From: Candidatus Omnitrophota bacterium
GTDB lineage: Bacteria > Omnitrophota > Gorgyraeia > Gygaellales > Profunditerraquicolaceae
Assembly: GCA_016212045.1 (NCBI GenBank)
Contig: JACRHO010000101.1
Span: forward strand, 1-11,459
Length of the DNA stretch: 11,459 bases
Reading direction: 5' to 3'
Part shown: positions 1-6,580 of the stretch, in pieces
Layout: each line of letters starts with the position of its first letter
How positions within the stretch are numbered: the stretch's first letter is position 1
Position numbers and translations under genes: made by a program
The notes under the pieces: model-generated
Told to the model about the DNA's origin: nothing
The model's input: the letters and a program-made list of their open reading frames with translations, nothing else
The model's database searches: none

Positions 1-297
1 CGCGCGGATATTGAGGCGCGGCTGAATGATTTAAGGACAGCAATTAAAGACAGGAATGTGGAGAGAATTAAGAAAACAATGGAGGATTTAACCCGCGCCT
101 CGCATAAACTGGCTGAGGAGATTTATAAACAGGCGGCCTCTAAGCAGCAGCAAACACAAGGTCAGAGAACAGAAGACAGAGAACAGAAGACAGAGGAACC
201 CAGGAGTGGAAAGTCCGCCGCAGGCGGATCCGCCTCCGGCGGAAAAGATGAAGATATTATTGATGCAGAATATAAAGAGGAAGACGATAAGAAATAG
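1..297 (+). CDS. dnaK: Chaperone DnaK (Hsp70), C-terminal fragment
   Basis: This is the 3' end of a gene that begins before the window; the frame is open from base 1 and ends at TAG. Hsp70 binds exposed hydrophobic segments in an ATP-driven cycle with DnaJ and GrpE in the cytoplasm. About 98 residues are visible. The first 45 or so match the helical lid of the substrate-binding domain (EARLNDLRTAIKDRNVERIK, then RASHKLAEEIYKQAA). The end, DEDIIDAEYKEEDDKK, is the typical acidic DnaK tail. Between them lies an unusual linker of about 30 residues rich in Q, E, R, S and G. Its DNA consists of a tandem 14-bp repeat followed by two 15-bp palindromes, so the linker seems to have grown by repeat insertion. 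The dnaJ gene directly downstream supports the call. Confidence 0.95.
   Translation, partial: RADIEARLNDLRTAIKDRNVERIKKTMEDLTRASHKLAEEIYKQAASKQQQTQGQRTEDREQKTEEPRSGKSAAGGSASGGKDEDIIDAEYKEEDDKK
166..193 (+). repeat. Tandem heptamer repeat inside dnaK
   Basis: Two exact copies of the 14-mer AGAACAGAAGACAG, which is itself two related heptamers (AGAACAG, AAGACAG). It lies in the coding sequence of the DnaK C-terminal linker. The units contain no stop codon in any forward frame, so changes in copy number that keep the frame would only alter linker length. Confidence 0.85.
214..243. repeat. Two adjacent 15-bp palindromic units in dnaK
   Basis: Two copies of TCCGCC-NNN-GGCGGA lie end to end (214-228 with loop GCA, 229-243 with loop TCC). 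Together they form a 30-bp near-palindrome with 28 of 30 positions symmetric. Each unit is five codons and reads SAAGG or SASGG in the dnaK frame. A third copy with loop GAA lies at 10935-10949. Confidence 0.85.
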
Positions 298-300
298 GGG

Positions 301-370
301 CTAGTAACTAGTAATCCGTAACTAGTAATTTAAAATTACGAGTTACGAGTTACGAGTTACGAGTTACGAG
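301..370. repeat. Inverted heptamer arrays between dnaK and dnaJ
   Basis: The left array (305-332) has the units TAACTAG, TAATCCG, TAACTAG and TAATTTA. The right array (336-370) is five exact copies of TTACGAG. Bases 301-330 are the imperfect reverse complement of 334-363, with 25 of 30 positions matching and a 3-base loop. A transcript could therefore fold into a long hairpin that ends only a few bases before the dnaJ start. The array fills the gap from just after the dnaK stop to one base before the dnaJ start codon. Confidence 0.85.
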
Positions 371-371
371 A

Positions 372-1526
372 TTGTCTACCAAGCGTGATTATTACGAAAT
401 ATTAGGTGTCCATAAGAATGCCACTCTGGATGAGATAAAGAAGGCCTACCGCGAGATGGCGTTGCGACATCATCCTGACCGCGTGCCTCATGAGCAGAAA
501 AAAGAGGCAGAAGAGAAATTCAAGGAGATCTCCGAGGCCTATGCGGTTTTATCTGATTCCCAGAAGCGCGCCCTTTATGACCAGTATGGGCATGCGGGCA
601 TTGACCAGAAATACGCCTATGAAGATATTTTTAAAGGCGCAGATTTTAGCAGCATCTTTGCAGACCTGGCAGACTTTGGTTTGGGAGGAGGGCTATTTGA
701 GGAGGTCTTTAGTGATTTGGGCTTTGATATCTTTGGCAGCCGCACCAGAAGAGGGGGCCGGGCGCGCAGGGGTAGGGATTTAGAGATTACTGCCACCATA
801 AGTTTAGAGGAGGCAGCCAGAGGCATAGAAAAGACGATTACCTTACCGCGCTATGAGGTCTGTTCTACCTGCTCAGGCACGGGCGTTAAGCCTGGCACTA
901 AAAAAGGGACCTGTCCCCAATGTAAAGGCAGTGGCCGGACCGTTTTTTCTAAAGGTTTCTTTCAATTGGCCCAGACCTGTTCCCGCTGCCGAGGCGAAGG
1001 CACCATTATTCAGACGCCTTGCCCGGATTGTCACGGAGAAGGACGGACAAGAGTAACTCGCAAGATTAAAGTAAAGATTCCTGGGGGAGTAGATACAGGT
1101 TCGCATTTAAGGATCCGGGGTGAAGGCGAGTCAGGAACTGCTGGCCGCGGCGATTTATATGTCATTATTGAAGTAGAGCCGCATCGTATTTTTGAAAGGC
1201 AGGATAATGATATCTTAACTGACGTCACTATCAGCGTAACTAAAGCCATATTGGGCGGCGAGACAGAGGTGCCTACGCTGGAGGGAAAAGTAAGGATGAA
1301 AATCCCTGCCGGCACCCAGAGCGGTAAGATATTTCGTTTACAGGGTAAAGGTATGCCTGACCTGCGCGCAAATAGGATGGGTGATGAATTAGTGAGGGTG
1401 AATGTGGAAATTCCTGCGCATTTAACTTCTGAGCAGCGCCGCTTAATTGAAGAATTTGCCGAATCCTGCGGAGAAGAGATTACTAAAGAGAGCTTTACGG
1501 AGAAGATAAGGAAAGCATTTAAGTAA
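372..1526 (+). CDS. dnaJ: Chaperone protein DnaJ (type I Hsp40)
   Basis: Co-chaperone that delivers substrates to DnaK and stimulates its ATPase. All type I parts are present in 384 residues, a normal length. The J domain spans about 5-72 with the HPD triad at 34-36. A Gly/Phe-rich stretch follows (about 75-130), then four zinc-binding CxxCxGxG repeats with cysteines at 164/167, 181/184, 203/206 and 217/220, then the C-terminal substrate-binding domain. The start is TTG, chosen because the next residues (STKRDYYEILGV) align with the usual DnaJ N-terminus. The frame is open upstream to a stop at 312 but has no ATG or GTG. No real Shine-Dalgarno is visible: the bases before the start are exact TTACGAG repeats. 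It lies directly downstream of dnaK, and a co-transcribed chaperone operon is likely. Confidence 0.96.
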   Translation: MSTKRDYYEILGVHKNATLDEIKKAYREMALRHHPDRVPHEQKKEAEEKFKEISEAYAVLSDSQKRALYDQYGHAGIDQKYAYEDIFKGADFSSIFADLADFGLGGGLFEEVFSDLGFDIFGSRTRRGGRARRGRDLEITATISLEEAARGIEKTITLPRYEVCSTCSGTGVKPGTKKGTCPQCKGSGRTVFSKGFFQLAQTCSRCRGEGTIIQTPCPDCHGEGRTRVTRKIKVKIPGGVDTGSHLRIRGEGESGTAGRGDLYVIIEVEPHRIFERQDNDILTDVTISVTKAILGGETEVPTLEGKVRMKIPAGTQSGKIFRLQGKGMPDLRANRMGDELVRVNVEIPAHLTSEQRRLIEEFAESCGEEITKESFTEKIRKAFK

Positions 1527-1539
1527 AGGAGAATGAAGG

Positions 1540-1764
1540 ATGCCTACTTACGAATACGAATGTAGCGCTTGCGGATACCGATTTGAGCTTTTTCAAAAAA
1601 TTACCGATGCACCTTTAGAAAAATGTCCCCAATGTGCAAAAAAAGTAAAGAGACTTATTGGCAGCGGTTCAGGGATAATTTTTTCTCATCGCGATAAATC
1701 TAAAGAGGTGCCGCCAACCTGCCCAAGAATGAAAGAGGGATGCGATGCCTGCCAGCCTGAATAA
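1540..1764 (+). CDS. FmdB-type zinc ribbon protein
   Basis: Small protein of 74 residues with the N-terminus MPTYEYECSACGYRFE, the signature of the FmdB/CxxC_CXXC_SSSS putative regulatory family. Its name comes from a formamidase regulator, but the general function is unknown. A zinc ribbon is formed by C8, C11, C29 and C32, followed by the typical GSGSGIIF loop. Three more cysteines (C61, C68, C71) near the end could form a second metal site, which is speculative. A good Shine-Dalgarno, AAAGGAG at 1525-1531, overlaps the dnaJ stop codon, so translation is probably coupled to dnaJ. The next gene appears to start inside this one. Confidence 0.9.
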   Translation: MPTYEYECSACGYRFELFQKITDAPLEKCPQCAKKVKRLIGSGSGIIFSHRDKSKEVPPTCPRMKEGCDACQPE

Positions 1765-3049
1765 TCCTGCGATGACTAAGATTGCGGCCTTTAGGGGAGT
1801 AATTTACAATCAGGAAAAGATAGCAGAACTCGCAAAGGTAGTCTGTCCGCCTTATGATGTAATCTCACCGGCAAGACAGGAATATTATCATCAACTTCAC
1901 CCACACAACCTTATCCATATTCTCTTAGGTAGAGACACCCCCGGCGAAGATAAATATAAGCGCTCAGCTGGTTATTTTAAAGACTGGTTTAAAAAAGATA
2001 TCTTTATCCAGGACCAGAAGCCGGCCATATATTTCTATAGCCATCAGTATAGTGTCAAAGGAGAGAAGAGGACGCGGCTGGGTTTTATTGCCTGTCTTTA
2101 TCTGGAAGACGATAATCCTTCTGTTTTTAGACACGAACATACCCGGCTTGAGCCAAAAGAGGACCGTCTAAAACTGCTGAGAGAGACAAAGGCGAACTTA
2201 AGTCCTATATTCGTCTTATTCCCCGACAAGAAACGTATTGTCCAGCGGCTTTACGAGCAGCAGATGAAGGATAATCTACCTTTTATTGATATAACTGACG
2301 AAGAAAAGAATATACATAAATTATGGAGATTAGATGCGCCGGATATTTTAAAGGACATACAGCAAAAGATGCAGGGTGAACATATCTTTATTGCCGACGG
2401 GCATCACCGTTACGAGGTCGCCTGCACCTATCGCGATGAAATGAAAAAGAAAGTTGGCAACATAACCGGCCAAGAGGGATTCAATTATCTTATGGCTTAT
2501 TTTACCAATACCGAATCTAAGGGCCTGACTATATTTGCTATCCACCGCCTGATAAAGTTAGAGTCTCAGCTAGATTTTGCAGATTTCTTAGCGCATCTTA
2601 AGGGCTATTTTGACATAGAGGAAGTTCAGGAGAGGATTAAGTTTTTCTTTTTAATGGATAAATGCAGCCGGGCAGAGCACGTCATCGGGATGTATAGGGA
2701 TAAAAAATACTATCTTCTGCGTTTAAAAAATGTTAAGATTTTAGATAAAGAGATGCCTGATGGATCTAAGGCCTACAGGTCGCTGGATGTCTCCATATTA
2801 AATTCTATAGTCTTAAAGGAAATCTTAAAACTGGATTTAGAAGATAAAGAAAAAATTAGTTTTAGCGCTAACGTAGATGAGCTTATCGAGCGCGTTAACA
2901 ACGATAGTTCATGTATCGGGTTTTTCTTAAATCCCGTAAAGATCCCACAAATAATCGCCGTGGCTTTAAACGGCGAAAGGATGCCAGTGAAATCCACTTA
3001 TTTTTACCCCAAGGTTTTATCGGGTCTGGTAATCAATAAACTGGAGTAA
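1745..3049 (+). CDS. DUF1015 family protein (COG4198)
   Basis: Conserved protein of about 434 residues recognised as DUF1015 by its N-terminus (IAAFRGVIYN, then VVCPPYDVISPARQEYY and NLIHILLGRD) and by the motif ADGHHRYEVA, with D218-G-H-H-R222. Such DGHHR motifs recall ParB/sulfiredoxin-fold proteins, including free-serine kinases, and family members often lie near serine biosynthesis genes in other bacteria. A link to serine phosphorylation is only a hypothesis here, and no ser gene is present. Two starts compete. ATG 1745 overlaps the FmdB gene by 20 bases and has AGAGGG at 1734-1739. ATG 1772 lies 7 bases after the FmdB stop and fits the family N-terminus better (MTKIAAFRG), but has no Shine-Dalgarno. 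The accD start follows after 2 bases. Confidence 0.88.
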   Translation: MPASLNNPAMTKIAAFRGVIYNQEKIAELAKVVCPPYDVISPARQEYYHQLHPHNLIHILLGRDTPGEDKYKRSAGYFKDWFKKDIFIQDQKPAIYFYSHQYSVKGEKRTRLGFIACLYLEDDNPSVFRHEHTRLEPKEDRLKLLRETKANLSPIFVLFPDKKRIVQRLYEQQMKDNLPFIDITDEEKNIHKLWRLDAPDILKDIQQKMQGEHIFIADGHHRYEVACTYRDEMKKKVGNITGQEGFNYLMAYFTNTESKGLTIFAIHRLIKLESQLDFADFLAHLKGYFDIEEVQERIKFFFLMDKCSRAEHVIGMYRDKKYYLLRLKNVKILDKEMPDGSKAYRSLDVSILNSIVLKEILKLDLEDKEKISFSANVDELIERVNNDSSCIGFFLNPVKIPQIIAVALNGERMPVKSTYFYPKVLSGLVINKLE

Positions 3050-3051
3050 AC

Positions 3052-3891
3052 ATGGCATTGTTTGGCAAACCAAAATATACAATTGTTAGATTGAAGAAGC
3101 ACGAGATGCCAGAGGGCTTGTGGACAAAGTGCGAGGCCTGCTCTGAGGTTTTATATAATAAAACCCTGGAGGAGAACTTCCGGGTTTGTCCAAAATGCAA
3201 CTATCATTTTATCTTGTCCGCTTATGAAAGGATAAATATGCTTTTAGATAGCCAGACTTTTCAGGAATATGATAAAGATATGTTGTCTTCTGACCCTTTA
3301 GATTTTAAGGGCCCCAAGACTTATAAAGAGAAATTGGAAGCCGATCAAAAGTTGACTGGATTAAAAGAAGCAGCAGTAACCGGAGTTGGTTTGTTAGATA
3401 ATAAAAAAGTAGTTTTAGCCGTAACCGATTCGCGTTTTATTATGGGTTCAATGGGTTCAGTGGTGGGAGAGAAAATTACCCGGGCAATAGAAGAGGCCAC
3501 AAAAAATAAACTACCGATAATTATTGTCTCTGGTTCGGGCGGCGGGGCCAGGATGTATGAAGGAATGTTTAGTCTGATGCAGATGTCCAAGACATGCGCG
3601 GCCCTGGCTTATCATCACGAAAAGAAACTACTGTTTGTTTCGGTACTCACTAATCCCACTATGGCCGGGGTAATGGCTTCCTTTGCCGGAATAGGGGATG
3701 TGATTATCGCTGAGCCCAAGGCCTTAATTGGTTTTACCGGTCCGCGGGTTATCGAGCAGACCATCAGGCAGAAATTGCCAGCCGGATTTCAGCGCTCAGA
3801 GTTTCTCCTGGAGCACGGGCTTATAGATATGATTGTGCAGCGCAAGAATTTGAAAACAACATTGCGTCAGTTGCTTGACTATTTGGCTTAA
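3052..3891 (+). CDS. accD: Acetyl-CoA carboxylase carboxyltransferase subunit beta
   Basis: The beta subunit of carboxyltransferase, which together with AccA moves the carboxyl group from carboxybiotin to acetyl-CoA and makes malonyl-CoA for fatty acid synthesis. At 279 residues it is close to the usual length. An N-terminal zinc ribbon uses C27, C30, C46 and C49. The crotonase-fold core carries the highly conserved AEPKALIGFTGPRVIEQT and the following LPAGFQRSEFLLEHGLID. The glycine-rich acyl-CoA/oxyanion segment reads SGSGGGARMYEG, against SASGGARMQEG in most relatives, a mild variation. The start lies 2 bases after the DUF1015 stop with GGAG in the end of that gene, so translation is probably coupled. 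No accA lies in the window. Its last codons contain the promoter of the next gene. Confidence 0.96.
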   Translation: MALFGKPKYTIVRLKKHEMPEGLWTKCEACSEVLYNKTLEENFRVCPKCNYHFILSAYERINMLLDSQTFQEYDKDMLSSDPLDFKGPKTYKEKLEADQKLTGLKEAAVTGVGLLDNKKVVLAVTDSRFIMGSMGSVVGEKITRAIEEATKNKLPIIIVSGSGGGARMYEGMFSLMQMSKTCAALAYHHEKKLLFVSVLTNPTMAGVMASFAGIGDVIIAEPKALIGFTGPRVIEQTIRQKLPAGFQRSEFLLEHGLIDMIVQRKNLKTTLRQLLDYLA

Positions 3892-3903
3892 GTTTAATAT
3901 AAT
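3875..3903 (+). promoter_or_regulatory. Sigma-70-type promoter of the ABC ATPase gene
   Basis: TTGACT (3875-3880) and TATAAT (3898-3903) are separated by exactly 17 bases, one mismatch from the full consensus. The -35 box lies inside the last codons of accD. Transcription would start near 3910, about 20 bases before the ABC gene, just ahead of its ribosome binding site GAGGAG (3921-3926). It would let the ATPase be made independently of the upstream operon. Confidence 0.7.
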
Positions 3904-3930
3904 AATCAGGAGATTTTAAAGAGGAGAAAT

Positions 3931-5034
3931 ATGGCTCAAGTTAGTCTTAGAGATGTTTCCAAAACTTTTCCCGGCGAAGTAAAGGCAGTAGAGAGAGTTA
4001 ATTTGGGCGTGGAGAATAAAGAATTTATGGTCTTGGTAGGGCCATCCGGATGCGGCAAGTCCACCACCTTAAGGATGATTGCCGGCTTAGAAGAGATCGA
4101 CGAAGGCAGTATTTATATCGGCGATAAATTGGTTAACGATGTGCCGGCTAAAGACCGCGATATTGCCATGGTTTTTCAGAATTACGCCCTTTATCCGCAT
4201 ATGACTGCCTTTGAAAATATGGCCTTTGGCCTGCGCTTAAGGCGCTATTCTAAAAGAGAGATCCTCCAGCGCGTAAATGAGGCGGCGGATATTTTGGGGA
4301 TAAGACAACTTCTTGATAGAAGACCAAAAGAACTCTCCGGCGGAGAGAGGCAGCGGGTAGCCGTGGGCAGGGCCATCGTCAGGAAGCCCTTGGTATTTTT
4401 ATTTGATGAACCCTTAAGTAATTTAGATGCCAAACTGCGGGTGCAGATGCGCACAGAAATCCACAAACTTCATATTCGGCTTCAGACTACCATAGTCTAT
4501 GTTACCCACGATCAGGTTGAGGCGATGACCATGGGCGATAGAATTGCCGTAATGAATAAAGGCGTCTTGCAGCAGGTGGCAGATCCGATTACGATTTATG
4601 ACCACCCTAAGAATAAGTTTGTGGCGGGTTTTATTGGTTCGCCTCCGATGAATTTTATGCAAGGGACAATTATTAAAAAAGACAACCGCCTCTATTTTGA
4701 TGAGGCAAAAATCAAGGTTAAATTAGTGGAGGATATGCATAAGCAGATGCTGCCTTACTCTGGCAAAGAAGTAATCTTCGGCATACGCTGCGAAGATATT
4801 TATGATAAATTATTTGTCTCCGAGGCCCCCCCGGAAAATATTGTGAGAGTCAATTGTGAGGTATTTGAGCCGATGGGCTCAGAGGTTTATCTTTATCTAA
4901 ATACGGGAAGGCACACTTTTATTGCCCGGGTGGGGGCGCATAATCGGCCGGCAGTCAATCAGGATATGGACGTGGTATTTGATATGAGCAAGGTGCATTT
5001 CTTCAATAAGGATACCGAAGAAACGATAGTATAG
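3931..5034 (+). CDS. ugpC: Sugar ABC transporter ATP-binding protein, MalK/UgpC/MsmK type
   Basis: Cytoplasmic ATPase that powers uptake of sugars or glycerol phosphates by binding-protein-dependent importers. All nucleotide-binding parts are present: Walker A GPSGCGKST (37-45), Q-loop FQNYALYPHMT, signature LSGGE (135-139), Walker B ending in D159-E160, and H-loop H193 in VTHDQVEAM. The remaining residues, from GSPPMNF onward, form the TOBE/regulatory domain typical of this subfamily; total length 367 is normal. The usual GIRPE motif reads GIRCED here. A strong Shine-Dalgarno, GAGGAG, stands 4 bases before the ATG. No permease or binding-protein gene is nearby, so this is an orphan ATPase that may serve importers encoded elsewhere, as MsmK does. 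The exact substrate cannot be read from the sequence. Confidence 0.93.
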   Translation: MAQVSLRDVSKTFPGEVKAVERVNLGVENKEFMVLVGPSGCGKSTTLRMIAGLEEIDEGSIYIGDKLVNDVPAKDRDIAMVFQNYALYPHMTAFENMAFGLRLRRYSKREILQRVNEAADILGIRQLLDRRPKELSGGERQRVAVGRAIVRKPLVFLFDEPLSNLDAKLRVQMRTEIHKLHIRLQTTIVYVTHDQVEAMTMGDRIAVMNKGVLQQVADPITIYDHPKNKFVAGFIGSPPMNFMQGTIIKKDNRLYFDEAKIKVKLVEDMHKQMLPYSGKEVIFGIRCEDIYDKLFVSEAPPENIVRVNCEVFEPMGSEVYLYLNTGRHTFIARVGAHNRPAVNQDMDVVFDMSKVHFFNKDTEETIV

Positions 5035-5038
5035 GTAA

Positions 5039-5088
5039 ACCCCGTTACACCCAGGAAAATTCCGTCTCTTAGCAGGGTGTAACGGGGT
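5039..5088. repeat. Long inverted repeat after the ABC gene
   Basis: Fourteen-base perfect arms (5039-5052 ACCCCGTTACACCC and 5075-5088 GGGTGTAACGGGGT) enclose a 22-base spacer. The element starts 4 bases after the ABC stop codon. No T-run follows on either strand, so it is not a classical intrinsic terminator, although the hairpin could still protect the mRNA end. A TAA in the right arm (5080-5082) closes the reading frame of the next gene. Confidence 0.85.
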
Positions 5089-5325
5089 AAAGCGCATACG
5101 AAAAAAACAAAATATTTAGAGACAATTACTGCTTTTCTCGTTAGTCTCCTTTTATACATATCCCTGCCAATATACCTAGCCCAGATACATCTTATCTCTA
5201 TTAAGGTATTACTTATATTCTATCTCCTTGGCATAGTAATTGTATTCTATTCATTTAAAAGGAATGCCCATAAAAGGTATAAGTTTAATCTCCAGATTCA
5301 GGATATACAGGAAAAAATAAATATC
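5083..5325 (+). other. In-frame membrane-anchor extension of the first GGDEF protein, no normal start codon
   Basis: The frame of the downstream GGDEF gene stays open back to a stop at 5080. These 81 codons look genuinely coding: a lysine-rich start (KAHTKKTKYLE), two strongly hydrophobic stretches (TAFLVSLLLYISLPIYLA and IKVLLIFYLLGIVIVFYSF), then a charged helix that runs straight into the annotated protein. This is the expected two-helix anchor of a membrane GGDEF protein. Yet there is no ATG, GTG or TTG in frame before 5326, and the inverted repeat ends where the start should be. The gene may use a rare start (ATT at 5125, CTG at 5164), or the repeat may have removed the start. Confidence 0.7.
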
Positions 5326-6384
5326 TTGAATGAGGAGAATGTCCGAGAAGCAAAAGATAAATCTGCCCTGTTAGAAAAAATAAGCCGCTATGCCCAGTTA
5401 AAAAATATTATTGAAGAGATAAGTCATAATTTATCCTTAGAATCTATCGCGGATACCTTAAGCTCAATTGTTTTTTCGCTTATCGGGGAGAATAAGGGAG
5501 TATGCAGCCTTTATCTGGCAGATCATCAAAGCCGCACCGGTTTAAGTCTTTTTAAAGCCAAAAAAGAGGATAGGGGCCAGGTCATCAAGAGCAAAGAGGG
5601 CGATATATTTGACCTCTGGGTATTAAGGCATACCAGCTCCTTGCTTGTAGAAGATATCAAGAAAGATTTCCGCTTTGATTTAGAAAAAATAAAGTCCGAT
5701 GATTCAAGAAAAGTATTATCTCTCGTTAGTTCGCCGTTTCTGGTTGCTAACCGTTTTTTGGGAATTTTGCGCCTGGATAACCCTGAGGCTAATTTTTATA
5801 CCCAGGACGACTTAAGGCTCCTGTTGACCATTTGCGACCTGGGCGCCCTGGCTTTGGAAAACGGAGAACTTTTTAGCCGCACCCAGGAGTTGGCGATACA
5901 CGACGAATTGACCTCGCTTTATACCAAGGCCCATTTTCTGGAACGCCTGAAAGAAGAGACAGGAAGAGCTATGCGGGGAGGCGGTCAATTTTCTTTATTG
6001 ATGTTTGATATAGATTATTTCAAAAATTACAATGATAAATTCGGGCACACTGCCGGAGATATTGTTCTCAAGAGATTAAGCCAATGCACAGTTGAGTTCC
6101 TAAAAGACCTAAATCCGATTATCTGCCGTTTTGGCGGCGAGGAATTCTGCGCGCTCTTAAGCCGCACAGATAAGGAAAAGGCAGATAGTATTGCCGAGGG
6201 CTTGCGCGCGGAAATAGAAAAGACCAAGATAATTTTACGCCAACAGGAGACTCATATCACTGTGTCTATCGGAGTGGCGAATTTTCCTCTTGATACAAAA
6301 GATGAAGCAGAGATTATCGTTAAGGCAGATAGGGCGTTGTATGAGGCAAAGAATAAAGGAAGAAACAAGGTAGTTTGTATCTAA
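5326..6384 (+). CDS. GAF-GGDEF diguanylate cyclase
   Basis: Makes the second messenger cyclic di-GMP from two GTP, presumably at the membrane. Coordinates start at TTG, the only normal start codon in frame, but the protein almost certainly continues upstream with a two-helix anchor (5083-5325), so this start is provisional. From the TTG, residues 1-20 are coiled coil, about 20-185 a GAF-like sensor domain, and 190-350 the GGDEF domain. The domain begins with DELTSLYTKAHF, a form of the usual DxLTGLxNRRxF, and has metal-binding FDIDYFKNYND and active-site GGEEF at 270-274, so it should be active. The product-inhibition I-site (RxxD ahead of GGEEF) is absent: the stretch reads DLNPIICRFGGEEF. 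A second GGDEF gene follows after a repeat-filled gap. Confidence 0.9.
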   Translation: MNEENVREAKDKSALLEKISRYAQLKNIIEEISHNLSLESIADTLSSIVFSLIGENKGVCSLYLADHQSRTGLSLFKAKKEDRGQVIKSKEGDIFDLWVLRHTSSLLVEDIKKDFRFDLEKIKSDDSRKVLSLVSSPFLVANRFLGILRLDNPEANFYTQDDLRLLLTICDLGALALENGELFSRTQELAIHDELTSLYTKAHFLERLKEETGRAMRGGGQFSLLMFDIDYFKNYNDKFGHTAGDIVLKRLSQCTVEFLKDLNPIICRFGGEEFCALLSRTDKEKADSIAEGLRAEIEKTKIILRQQETHITVSIGVANFPLDTKDEAEIIVKADRALYEAKNKGRNKVVCI

Positions 6385-6417
6385 GGCGGATAATGAGAGG
6401 AAAAGTATAATGCTGCA

Positions 6418-6544
6418 GGTAATCCGGTGAACCGGATATCCGGGACTAGGAGATTAGGATATCAGGGGATCCGGGACAAAAACCGTCCCGGATAACCGAA
6501 TGCCCGGATAACCTAGCCCCGGATTACCAGATAGCCGGATGACC
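6418..6544. repeat. Inverted octamer arrays between the two GGDEF genes
   Basis: The 196-base gap between the two genes is mostly this element. The right half is a row of degenerate 8-bp units of GATAACCG type (GATAACCG, AATGCCCG, GATAACCT and so on). The left half holds the same kind of unit in reverse complement (CGGTGAAC, CGGATATC). At the centre (6469-6493) is a perfect 9-bp stem, ATCCGGGAC and GTCCCGGAT, around a 7-base loop. The outer ends also pair, 6418-6427 with 6535-6544 at 9 of 10 positions, both about the same centre at 6481. The middle of the arms pairs poorly. Confidence 0.8.
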
Positions 6545-6580
6545 TAAACTGATATTCTGATAAATGCAGTTAATTTAATT

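Noticed and set aside
301..370. CRISPR-like array
   Set aside because: Units of 7 bp are contiguous without spacers; the same holds for 6418-6544 and 10872-11012.
617..1315. Overlapping reading frames on both strands within dnaJ
   Set aside because: They lie inside a well-conserved gene, show no recognisable domain and are shadow frames; the same applies to the minus-strand frames across the other genes.
4333..4347. Perfect palindrome CTCTCCGGCGGAGAG inside the ABC gene
   Set aside because: It encodes the obligatory LSGGE signature, so the bases are explained by protein conservation; its stem differs from the TCCGCC palindrome family.
5039..5088. Inverted repeat as a rho-independent terminator of the ABC gene
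   Set aside because: No T-run follows either arm, and the 22-base spacer is long; it is listed as a repeat instead.
4897..5159. Minus-strand ORFs over the ABC end and GGDEF anchor
   Set aside because: They overlap the conserved ABC gene and the plus-strand transmembrane coding sequence, and their peptides look like nothing known.
6406..6412. TATAAT and ATG (6410) upstream of the octamer element as promoter and start of the second GGDEF gene
   Set aside because: No -35 box lies at a proper distance, and the ATG opens a 6-codon ORF that stops at TGA within the repeat.
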